DNA from: Chamaecrista fasciculata
Taxonomy: Eukaryota > Streptophyta > Magnoliopsida > Fabales > Fabaceae
DNA: 64,000 nucleotides
Direction: 5' to 3'
Assembly (NCBI GenBank): GCA_003254925.1
Contig: QANZ01005775.1
Span: 76,735 to 140,734, forward strand
Shown: in pieces, positions 34,501 to 45,276 of the stretch
Layout: the number at the start of each line of letters is the position of its first letter
How positions within the stretch are numbered: position 1 is the stretch's first letter
The notes under the pieces: generated by a model
What the model was told of the DNA's origin: nothing
The model's input: the letters and a program-made list of their open reading frames with translations, nothing else
Databases searched by the model: none
Made by a program: the position numbers and the translations under genes

Positions 34501-37500
34501 AATACTGATAAGCTTGAGAATTTGTGTTGCTTTCCTGCAATAGCTGTCATGGAGAAAGAAAATGAATGAGAAATTTAAGACATAACCATATCTGAATGTA
34601 GAAGGATAAGAGATATATGGGTCTAGCTTGTTACTCATGAAAGCCCAACCATAAGAATGTCTCCCACAATGCATTCACATCATTCCATGCATTAGACAAT
34701 GACAAATACTCATAATAAGCACCAAAATGAATTCTACGCGTTTATTTTTGTCAAAAAATTATTTCATTAATTTGATTTATGAAACACGTTATCTTGTTGC
34801 GAATTCGAACTCTAAATCCATATCTCTGTCAATCTCCAAGTAAATAACTAAATAAATAAATAAATCTTAGACATAATTTTGTAATATTCAGATTCAATAT
34901 ATGAACTTTGTGAGTTTTTAATCATCGTGACTCATGCTATTTAATTTTGGGTATTAAAAAAGCATATGGGCATAATGCTTTTCTATTTTTGGATGTAGGG
35001 AATTAAACGTGAAGAAAAATGGGCAGATATATATAGGGACTAAAATATATGAGGACCTCTTGGCATTTATGTCCAGAATATTATACTTTGAACCAAATTT
35101 TCTATTGTATTGGGAATACTAGGAAATAAATGTCTTGCTTTTTTCCACAAAAAACAAAGGGAATATAAAATCATTTGAGAAATAATTTCAACTACAAATA
35201 TTTATGCTTAACTTTTTTTGTACCATAAAAACTATTTTCTATCAATTGATTACTTATGCCTAAAGAAAAAAGAACCATGCATGTGATGTTGAAATTAAAG
35301 CAAATAAGGAATATAGGAAATTAGGAATAATAGTTTAATGTTTAGTAACAAAAGTACAAAACTATGCTTGAAGAGCCAAGAGTCTATTAAAGTGCATGTC
35401 AATTTTTTTAAAATAATCTATTTTTAAATTGATATCAAATTATATTAATTTGTAATATTTCAAAAATTATAATGAGAAAGAAATAAAAGTTATTTAACTA
35501 TCATTTTTATTTTCTCACTTATTATTCTACTATCTATCTTGTAGTTTAATTTTTTTTTCTAAAATCAACAATAAAAATGCTTCATATCTAATATAATTGA
35601 TACCTTTCTATATATTTTTTTTCAATTCTATGATACCAAGAATTTTATGTATTTTGTTTAGTTAAGAAAGGACAAACACTTAGGTCATATTTTGAGTTTA
35701 AAACCATGACTGGGCCTTATCATCATAAGTAATATGGTTTAGCCCTAATAACGTCCATTACTAATAGATAAATGATATTGGCTCACAATATGATTAGCAA
35801 ATAAGCCTTATGAGTATAAAGAGTACTCTGGACCCAAAAGGAAGAAAAAAAAAAAAGAGTTGTAGAGTTATCATGTAATCATTTTTAAATGCTTGACAAA
35901 AAAAGAAAAAAGATTTTAACTTGCAACTTGCTAGCCACTTCATCATACCTTTACTATTCAATCTTATGTCTAGTAATATGATTTGTTGTCATGTATGTTT
36001 ATCTTTCCTTTTCAAAACATTTTCTAGAGCCTACATTATTAAAAAAGAACAGCATCTTTCTCATTTAGCTAATTAAGATTAATTACTCCTATATATCTCT
36101 TCTAACCCTTAATTAATTCTTCTCTAAAATTAATTAAAATCATTGCTACATGTGTAAATTGACTTGTTCGGTTCCACAAATCAACATATGGTCTATATTT
36201 TATGGTTTTTTTATTCTTAAAAATAATATTTGCTAAGTTTGATATTCAATGTGTGGGTGTACATATACATCATTGGGTATACAATATAATTAAAAAAAAA
36301 AACCAAATTTCATTTATTGGTGGCTGACTGTTAGATGTTGAACTTATTAGCTAATAATGAATTAATTTAATTATTATTTTTTTGAAATAACTTGAAGAGA
36401 CAAATTTGCCAAAATGGGTCCAATGAAGTTCATTGGGGTTGAAAATGAAGGGTTGCAATCAAATGGTTGCATGTGGATGAAGTGAAAGATACAAAAAGGA
36501 TGGAGTAATAGAAACAAAATAAGCCAGCTTTTGGTAGAGTGAAAGGTAAAGCATCAATGGAGGCCATTTTCATAGCAATAAATGTGAGCTTGACCACCAA
36601 AATAGCCTCTTCTCACTTTAATCTTCAACTTGTGAAGAATATGTGTTCAAAGCTGTGTCATTGTTGGACATTTAGATCGCAACCAATTAGCTTTTTCTTC
36701 ATACTTCTTCTTCTCACACAATTTTAGTGAAGATGTTGGCAAAAGGGTGTACAAATTGAAGTGAAAGAATTCATTAACTTTCTTAAAAGAGAGTACATAT
36801 ACATGGGTGAAAATTCCATATGTTTTGGCCTTATCCTATTTTTGTTTTTTATTGGAAGTAAAAAAAAATGAGTACGAGTGAAAATGTATTTAGTATGATT
36901 TAAAGTAAAATGTTTTTGTAAAATTACTTTTCAAAATATGTTAAAAGTAAAAAGATGTTTTTGTTTTTTTTTCATTTAAATAGTACATGAAAAAAATAAT
37001 TGATTAAAATACATAAAAAAAAAATTTACTATTTATATCAAGATGAGACTCGTCATCTTATGAGTCTCATATATTACTTAATCTTGTATTCTTGTGCCAG
37101 CAATGCCCGTCCTTACAATGAGTTAAGCGATTTTTTTTTCAAAAAGAAATAATATTTGACCAAGTGTTATGTTAATAGAATATGGGACTTGTCATCCAAG
37201 ACGATGATGAGCCTCCTCTTGATAAATGAAAAAAAAAAATATATATGTATTTTAATAAATTATTTTTTTCCATGTATTATTTAAATAGAAAAACAATGTT
37301 TTTAGTACTTTTATTAAAAAAAATGTGAATACCTCAATTCATCTCTGAGTTATTAGTAAACATTTCTAGAGCTTTAAAAGATGGTAAGTATCTCCTTTAA
37401 AATGATCCTTTTGTAAGTAATCTTCTTAACTAAAAGATGGACAATTACATACTTTCTTCAACATTGACTCATTTTGAAATACCTCATAGAACTAGAAAGT

Positions 37501-38484
37501 GGACAAATAGATCTCTTTCAAGTGTAATCTCTTATGAAATAGTCCAGTTGAACTATGAAAATATATAAATATCTCATCTACATTTTCACATATGTTTGAT
37601 TTGAATCCATTAAAAACTTGCACTAATGAAAAAAAAAAACTAAATTTAATTAATATATACTCTAGTACATACATACAAATAAAGCCTACTTTCCGGCCAT
37701 TTGGCTAAGATCAAGTGTAATACATACAAAGCCTAATAATTTCTTAGAATCATCATATTCCCATCCAAATACAAGTCGAAAAGTTCTAATTATAAATGGA
37801 AATGAGGATGGAAATATAAACTTGGTAAAGTTACTTCAGTGACTCGATCAGATGATAACATATAACAACATATATGAGATTTTTTTAAATCAATATCTTT
37901 AATATATATATAAATAAAACAATTTTGAATACATAAACTTCTATTTATTATTTATCATTCTATTTTTGGTATTCTTTTTTTTTATGGAAGTGGATTTTTT
38001 GTAATACACTACAGGATCCTTTCTCGTAAGATGATCGGTCTACATAAGAAACTCACATTTAAATTACATACCATATAAACATTTTTTTTCAACGAAAATT
38101 CAAACTTAAATTAAACATTGTAACTAACCCATTTTAAACTCAAATGCCATTGAATAAGGAGTTTGGTCGTGACTCGTGAGTTGTGAAGACTGAAGAAACA
38201 GGATTTGATGGCGCGAAACACGGATTGATATAGTGTGGGGCCCAGTCAATGGAAAGATGTCGTCCTAGCTGGCATGTGGTAGCCAATGAGAACTGTTTCA
38301 GGTGACGTGGAAGAAGATCGGCCAAGTTGAGTTGTAGTAAAGAAAAGGAAAGCTGCGAGAGCCATTAGTTTCGTGTGGCGGAGACATATGCTGACACCGC
38401 ACCCACCAGATTACTCATACGTCTCACTCTCACTATACTTGTCCTCATTCATTCAATCTCACTATTTTCCTTAAATTATTTTTA
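34501..38484. other. Long AT-rich intergenic region
   Basis: No gene, RNA gene or bounded element recognised over about 4 kb. The last 340 bp (about 38140-38450) are clearly less AT-rich, and contain GTGGGGCCCAGTC and CAGGTGACGTGG. This might be part of a promoter or a decayed gene, but no ORF of substance is present. Confidence 0.45.
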
Positions 38485-38951
38485 GGAAAAAGTACCTATT
38501 TTGTCCCCAAATTTTACACATGTTGTCAATTTTGTCCCCAATCTTTTTTTTATGTCAATTTCATCCCTAATCTTTCACATTTTGGTCAATTTTATCATTT
38601 TCTCTTATTTTAGCCAAATATTGACGATAAAATCTATGTGGCTAACGATATATAATGTAAAATTGATAGAAAAAAAAACTCAAATCCTAATTTAGATTCA
38701 AAACTATGATGCAGTTTCTCGTTAATTTATTAAAAGAAGTTAGTGAAAGGATAAAATTGACGAAAATGTGAAAGATCGGGGACGAAACTGACAGTTGATG
38801 TAAATTTTAGGGACAAAATTGACAGCAAAGAAAGATTGGGGATGAAATTGACAGTTGATGTAAAGTTTGGGGACGAACTTGACAGCAAAAAAAATTGAGG
38901 ACAAAATTGATAATTGGTGTAAAATTTGGGGATGAAATTAGTACTTTTGCC
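38485..38951. mobile_element. Mutator-type MITE
   Basis: A 467-bp near-palindrome from GGAAAAAGTAC to GTACTTTTGCC, with a perfect 9-bp target duplication TTATTTTTA (38476-38484 and 38952-38960). Arms contain repeated TTTTGTCCCC/GGGGACAAAA phrases; the right arm carries an extra internal reiteration. Full relative of 33836-34183. Confidence 0.88.
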
Positions 38952-38960
38952 TTATTTTTA

Positions 38961-40242
38961 TTATTATTCTTATTTCTTCTATTCATTCATAATTAATTTC
39001 CATCTATTATATATGTCACACCTCCATTTTTCTCACTAAACTAGTTAATTCTAATCTAATCCCTTCTTTTCATGCAAATCAATGCTCGGTCATATATGCT
39101 AATTATGGCAATAGTAAATCCTCTGTATTTTCACTCTCTGTATTTTAAATATATTTTAGAGAGATAAAAGAAGAAGTAAAGAAAAAAAAAAGTCCCACAA
39201 GATAAAAAAATATGGGAGACTTATACTTTCTCTTTCTATTTCTTCCATTGTCTCTCTAAAATGCATCAAATAAAATGCAGATTCCCTTTAGATAATCTTT
39301 TGTATAATATTGATGCAGTACAAAATTAATAATATTGTGGCATGTGTATAAAATTGAATATAATCTTTAAAAGAATTGATTACTCTTAAACGAATTTAAA
39401 ACAGTAAAAACAATGGATATCTTCATGAATTTAATTCTGAACCAAATATTTATATATACTATGAAAAAGAAAAAGAAAAACCTCCGTATCAAGTTATGAT
39501 TAAAGGGAGTGGTACCAAAATTATTGACTGATTTAACTATTTAAGTATACATTGGTTAAATGATTCGTGCTTTTGCTTTTGCGTTTGTACCGATCGAAAA
39601 GGGGAAAATAGGGTCCTTTCCAAACCGAAATGTTGGGTTTATTGTCCATCTCAAGGTCCCACACATATATAGTCAAAATCATACATATGTATTTATATTT
39701 TATGGCATTATTCATTACTTATCTAATAATCTTCAATTTTTGATGTGGCGTTCCTTTGATACAAGAAAAAGATCCTCCTTATCCGTATCGCTTGAAAATT
39801 GAAATATGTCAAACTTTTGCCTGACAAAACAAACCAAAAACTTGCAAATAAAAAAAAAAAGATAAACTCTTTTTAAATTTCGATAATTCTCACTAAAAAT
39901 ATTAAGCGTACTCAGTTATCATTTTTCTAAAAAAATCAAAATGCATAAAATTGATTAAACTTCTTATTGTATAAAAATATTATAAATTATGAATAAATAA
40001 AACTATCAAGCTTTGTATTAGTGTTATTTATACAATAGGAAAAGATTAATACAACTTTGTGCAAGGGTCCTGCTGTGTTGCGCAATGACTTTTATCATTT
40101 TTTTATGCCTTATGCGTCGTCTTTGTCTGTTATGTTAGGTGATATATGCCCAGTTTATCCGCTCAAAAATACAGCTTTGTTTTCATAGAGACAAGTGATA
40201 TACATCTTTAAGGCACTTAGGTTATTTGTCCTAATTACTCGC
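38961..40242. other. AT-rich intergenic spacer
   Basis: No gene seen. Just before the LINE border (about 40040-40200) the sequence is less AT-rich but not recognisable as LINE or host coding. Confidence 0.5.
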
Positions 40243-41835
40243 CTTCAATGGGAAGGAGGTATGGGGTTTAGAAACCTGCACGCTATGAACATTGCCCTTG
40301 TTTCCAAACAGGTTTGGAGATCACTGGACAATCCAGATGCCCTCTGGGTTAAGGTCTTAAAAGGTTTATACTACCCGAACTCTTCCATATGGGAGGCTAC
40401 TAAAGGAAAATTGGCATCTTGGGGCTGGGTTAGCATACTCCAGGGGAGAGACTTTCTCTCAAAGCATAAAGCATGGCATGTCAAAGATGGCAGGAAAATC
40501 AAGATCAATGGGGACAAATGGCTTCACAGTGGTGATAGAATCTGGGAGTCTGAAGAATTAAGAGCTGATGTTTTTGTGAATGAACTGATCAATGAAGCAG
40601 AGGACAATTGGGATATGACGAAAGTGGATTATCTGATCCCCAGGGAATTTGCTAGGAAGGTTGCTGCAACCCCTATTCATCATCAGCTAGAGGAGGATTC
40701 TGCTTTTTGGCCATACTCGAAGGATGGGTCCTATAGTGTAAAATCGGGCTACAAGATTGCTTTGAGGGATGTGGGAGATGGGAAGAGCATTGACTCCCCT
40801 AGTGCAAAACCTGACAACAAACTCTGGGATGTGATCTGGAATGCTCGTGTTATGCCTAAAGTGAAAAATTTTCTCTGGAGAGTGGTTGTGGGGGCTCTCC
40901 CCACTAACTCCAACCTTTATAAAAGGGGTATGAGGATCTCAAGCCTATGCCCTATTTGTAGCAAAGAAATCGAAACTGAGGAACATATTTTTTTGGAATG
41001 CCCTTGGGTTAAACCAGTCTGGTATGGCTCTATGCTTCAATGGTCGATGGGAACTACCTCTCACAACAACATTAAGGATTGGATCAGTGAAAAAATTGTA
41101 CAAATTGAAACTGGTGGAGGGTTGGACCATGAATTCCTCACTGCTCTTTTCTTCAATCTACTATGGGGAATCTGGATTGGGAGAAATAAACAGCTTTTTG
41201 AGAATACACTGGTGAATCCTATATCTACAATTAATTCATCTACTACCATTTGCCAGGAATATTTCACAGTAAACTCTCATCCAGCAAAAAATCGGCCTGG
41301 GACCAATAACATGCCTAGTACTCAATCCACATCCAGCTGGGTCCCTCCCCCCCACAATACAATAAAGATAAATACTGATGCATCTTTTGATTCAAACCTG
41401 ATGAGAGGAGCTATTGCTGCTGTGGTCCGAGATGAAGCAGGTGAGTTTCTGACAGGTATGGCTAGGCTTATTGTGTGCAGCTGCCCCGTTGCTGCTGAAG
41501 CTATTGCCCTTCGCGAAGCCATTTCCCTTGCTTGTGCTTTTGACTCTGTAAATGTTACTGTGGAATCTGACTGTCAAGATGTAATCAAAAGCTGTACTTC
41601 AAATTCCATCCCATGGCAAATTCAAGCATATATAGCAGATATCAAAGACCTATTGGATGCAAACAGAAACGTGAGAGTTAGATGGGTTAGAAGATCTGCA
41701 AACACTGTTGCCGACCTTATTGCAAAGCTTCTGAAAAGGGGAAACTTACCGAGATACTGGACATGGATGATGCCCCCTCGGATTAAAGCCGCGATCATAG
41801 ATGACAAGACTGTAGGCCGATCTTCTTCCTCCTAG
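40195..41835 (+). CDS. LINE ORF2 C-terminal part: end of RT, zf-RVT and RNase H
   Basis: The open frame is 546 codons, but recognisable LINE sequence begins only at about 40243 (LQWEGGMGFRNL), well after the FADD catalytic site, which is missing. Then follow the linker (WRVVVGALPTNSNLYKRG), zf-RVT cysteines (CPICSKE, HIFLECPW, about residues 255-275) and a plant RNase H with INTDASF (about 392), AEAIALREA, ESDC and ANTVADLIAK. It belongs to a different LINE subfamily from the 15.4 kb copy. Open throughout but lacking RT, so inactive. No poly(A) tail was found after the stop, so the 3' end is also cut or decayed. The first 16 codons are flank, not LINE. Confidence 0.9.
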   Translation: MIYIFKALRLFVLITRLQWEGGMGFRNLHAMNIALVSKQVWRSLDNPDALWVKVLKGLYYPNSSIWEATKGKLASWGWVSILQGRDFLSKHKAWHVKDGRKIKINGDKWLHSGDRIWESEELRADVFVNELINEAEDNWDMTKVDYLIPREFARKVAATPIHHQLEEDSAFWPYSKDGSYSVKSGYKIALRDVGDGKSIDSPSAKPDNKLWDVIWNARVMPKVKNFLWRVVVGALPTNSNLYKRGMRISSLCPICSKEIETEEHIFLECPWVKPVWYGSMLQWSMGTTSHNNIKDWISEKIVQIETGGGLDHEFLTALFFNLLWGIWIGRNKQLFENTLVNPISTINSSTTICQEYFTVNSHPAKNRPGTNNMPSTQSTSSWVPPPHNTIKINTDASFDSNLMRGAIAAVVRDEAGEFLTGMARLIVCSCPVAAEAIALREAISLACAFDSVNVTVESDCQDVIKSCTSNSIPWQIQAYIADIKDLLDANRNVRVRWVRRSANTVADLIAKLLKRGNLPRYWTWMMPPRIKAAIIDDKTVGRSSSS

Positions 41836-41910
41836 TCTGGAGTTTGCATGTCGTGGAGTCGCTCCTTCTTATCTCTGTTTCTGGTTCGTTTGCATTTAAT
41901 CTGACTAAAA

Positions 41911-42309
41911 TGTTATACGCCCATGGGCGTGACAGTCCATATTTATTAACTGTATCAACCCTATTTAAAGTTATTGAGAAGCTACTCCTACAATTAGAAT
42001 GTCTGTTGCTGAATCTTGACACATCAGGATATATGCTCCCTGAGCACGCACTGAGTCACTGTCACCACACACGCTTGTCAACATCACGTAAATACCTAGT
42101 ATCAACCACATCCATGAGCCTCCTTGGAGTATAAATAGTACGTTCCAATTGCATGCAAAAGTAACACATTTTTATCATACAACTCACTAAACACTCTCAA
42201 AGTGACAATTAACTTAAATATCGGAGAAGATTCGCAAGGAGCCAGTGCAACTTTCTTGCTTGTTCTCACCCTTAACCAGCTTCATCAAAACACATTCGAA
42301 GGAAGCTCA
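41911..42309 (+). mobile_element. Possible solo-LTR fossil or promoter with TATA box and leader
   Basis: Begins TGTTATACGCCCATGGGCGT. It contains a TATA box TATAAATA at about 42132, then a leader-like stretch including CTTAAATATCGGAG (about 42212) and TTGTTCTCACCCTTAACC, and ends near CTCA before a GTAAGA donor-like site. The R-U5 region of plant Ty3/gypsy LTRs often looks like this. No matching target duplication was found, so an orphaned host promoter is not excluded. Confidence 0.35.
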
Positions 42310-42414
42310 AGGTAAGACTCCCCTATATCTACTTTGTTATTTTCACTAGATTTAGATTTTTCTTCTTCTCTAGTTCCCTCTTGATTATCAAAGAAATGGT
42401 AAGACCTTTAAAAT

Positions 42415-44050
42415 AGAATATCCAAGACATGCATGCATTTATCTCTATAGTTTTAAAATTGCATGCGGAGGGGAAGCATAAATATCTTAGATTTTTCTTA
42501 TGTGAAAAGTGACTAGTTTAATTTACTTATAACATTTTGACTAAAATGTATAAAATTCATTGAACTTTAATTAGTATACAAAACAATTCATGAACTTTAA
42601 AAATTAATAAAGAATTATCAGAAATTTTAATTTTATGTAATTTTTTTTAAGTTTTTCATTGAATAAATAAAATATATTTATAATTTTATAATTTTTGTTA
42701 CATTTTACATTGATTTAATAAACTTAAAATAATTTATTTTTACCAATTTTTTTTTATATTTTAAATAAAAAACTAAGTAAAAAAAATATCTTTACAAATT
42801 AAAGTAAAAGTTATTTAATGCATTTTACCGCGACATTTTACCAACGCAGTGATTAGCCTAGTTTACATCCCCTATATATATCTCCAACCAAGGGGAATGT
42901 GTTAATTTTCTTCTAGATATTTTCTTTAGAGATAAATATAAGATTTTATTTGCCAACAAAGGTTGGCTTAGTTGGTAAGGAGTCGACTCATAACTCACAA
43001 GGTTCTGCTCTGGCCTTGGTGAGCCCACGGGGCCCAACTTATCTAAATTTTTGTCCACCAAAAAAAATATAAGATTTTATTTTTCTTAATAAATGTTTGT
43101 TTCTTTTTTTTTTAAATATTAACGCTAAATTGTTCTTCTTGATATTAATAAGTAGTTATGCTAGCTATCTCTCTCCATATAGCCATTTTGTGATACATAT
43201 GTTGAAAGTTTTTGTTGTAGTACACTAGAATGCTTAATTTTTTTTTTTTAAATTTTGTTTGCGACGACTTACGAGTAGTTTAGCAAGATCTATTCATAAC
43301 ACCCACTTTTAAAATTGGCATCGATTTCTTGCATCACATATATTATACAAATCTAAGAACTTTTAATTTCTACATGATGATCGTGACAAGATTATCCAAC
43401 TATAAGATTCGAAACACGCACATTTACAAATTAGATAATGGATCCTCTACCATAACTTTTTCTTTGTTGTTTCTGCTGTCAAAAAATATCAACCATTCAT
43501 TAAATCTAACGGCAGAGAATCCATTGCCTACAAGTTAATGTGTACATGGAGAACTATCTCTTTCATGAAAGACAAAAAAGTAACTTGCAAGGTAAAAATC
43601 ATAAATATCCAAATTGTAACACATTTGAGTTTGAATATCCAAGACATGCAAGCATGCATGATGGTATGTATTCTATATTTTCACACTTTAAACATTGCAT
43701 ATGGAGGAAGGATATAAATATCTTAGATCTTTTCTTGTGTGGACCATCACTAATTTCATTAATTTGCATATGACCTAACTCAACGTATAGTAGTGAATCC
43801 CTACTACTGATCGCTCTAGTTTGCAACAGCATTCTCAATCTCGCGGTCAAGTTTATATAGATTGTGCTTAAATGTTAGTTTTCGTAACATTTAATGGTTT
43901 TTTTTTTTAATTTTCTCAATGAATTTTGGAATTTGAACTTGAGACTCTTCACAGATAATTGATTGTAAAACTTTCTTCTTGATATAAATAAGCTATTTAT
44001 CTCCATACATACAACCAAATTGTGACATACATGTTTAAATTTTTAAAGAC
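42415..44050. repeat. Diverged tandem duplication, about 1.2-kb spacing (SINE in the first unit only)
   Basis: The stretch at 42415-42520 (ATATCCAAGACATGCA, TTGCATGCGGAGG, ATAAATATCTTAGAT) recurs at 43633-43735. The stretch at about 43130-43200 (TTCTTCTTGATATTAATAAG, then CTCTCTCCATA and TTTTGTGATACAT) recurs at 43973-44035. Order and orientation are the same, so this is an old tandem duplication. No gene recognised in either unit. Confidence 0.65.
42952..43066 (+). mobile_element. tRNA-like SINE
   Basis: A body of about 115 bp with an A-box-like TGGCTTAGTTGG and a weaker B-box-like GGTTCTGCTC. It ends in an A run and is flanked by a 16-bp direct repeat ATATAAGATTTTATTT (42936-42951 and 43067-43082). 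It is a different family from the SINE at 32.3 kb. Confidence 0.82.
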
Positions 44051-45208
44051 ATCTTTTGCGAATAGTAAGATGTACTCATCACATAATTATATACGTATCC
44101 AAGAGTTCATCTTTCAGAGATATGATTGTATATACCTTTTTTTTATAGACTTTAATAATTTGCTTCGTGAAGATTGACTTGATACAATGATACTGCTAAT
44201 TATAGAGACACTTCTGCCTTTCTAGTTTCTACCATGCCACAATTATCACGTGAATACGATATTTTCACATCCATTGTTCTAAAAAAAACTAACTCTTGTG
44301 TAGATGCATGCATGGTAAACACAAAATCATGGGTAACAATCATTCACTATATATGCTACCTATTCATGAAATAATGTCTTACGAGAGATTACTGGAATTT
44401 TCCAAAAAGAAAAAATTGATAGGTAACAAATTAAAAGGGCACACATAAAGCAAAATGAGGCAAAATATCATCTTCCTGTTTGTATTGATATTGACAAAAG
44501 GTTTTTGTTGTAGCCTCTTGTTTAAAGTTTTAATTGTTTTGCAATACATCTTATATTATATGGCTTCACCCATTTTTGGTCGTCCATGTTTAAAACTATA
44601 GTCTATGAAATTAAAAATAAGAGAAAATTTACTATTTGGTCTCTCTTTCTTTACTAAGTTAACAATTTAGTCCCTTATTTATTCTACATACATATTTGCG
44701 TGCCCTAAGCCCCTGGTATAAATATATTGATGCATTTAAATTAATGAATACTTAAACGAATATCATCTTATAAATCAATAACATATTAGTAAAATTATGA
44801 ATAGTAAAATTATGAATTTTCAATGTAGTATAGTGAGTTAAAGATGCTTTTAAATGAAAAATTTCAAGGGAGAAAAGATAAGAGAGAATTTAGATATATC
44901 CAAGATAAAAATCAGTATCGAAGGAAACAGAGGAGTCAATATTGAATATGCAAGTTCCCATTTGTCTGGGAGCATACTGGAGCAGAAAGCAAAAGCATCT
45001 ACTAACTGAAAAGTGACATATTACACGGAATCTCTTTGTAAATACAACACTTATCTGAGATAACAAAAAAATAAACAAATGCTACAGCAACATACTGGAC
45101 CACACTGTTTTAAGTTTTCACTCTCACAATCAATGATAATATTAAAATCTTAATCAAATCCCTTTATAATTATAATATTCCACAGTGTAACCCACCTTTT
45201 TTCTCTCA
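44051..45208. other. AT-rich spacer upstream of RPT2
   Basis: No gene seen. It contains the distal promoter of RPT2 without recognisable light-response elements that I could defend. Confidence 0.45.
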
Positions 45209-45220
45209 AATATATATATA
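45209..45220 (+). promoter_or_regulatory. TATA box of RPT2
   Basis: An AATATATATATA run lies about 57-68 bp upstream of the ATG at 45277. The following stretch, CCACTTCTCC, would place the transcription start near 45240. Confidence 0.55.
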
Positions 45221-45276
45221 CCACTTCTCCTCATTGGCTCTTTCAAGCTCCAAAATCAGCCAACCACATCACTCAT

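Noticed and set aside
38140-38460. A promoter or gene remnant in a less AT-rich island
   Set aside because: No ORF, splice pattern or repeat border supports it beyond composition; mentioned only in the spacer entry.
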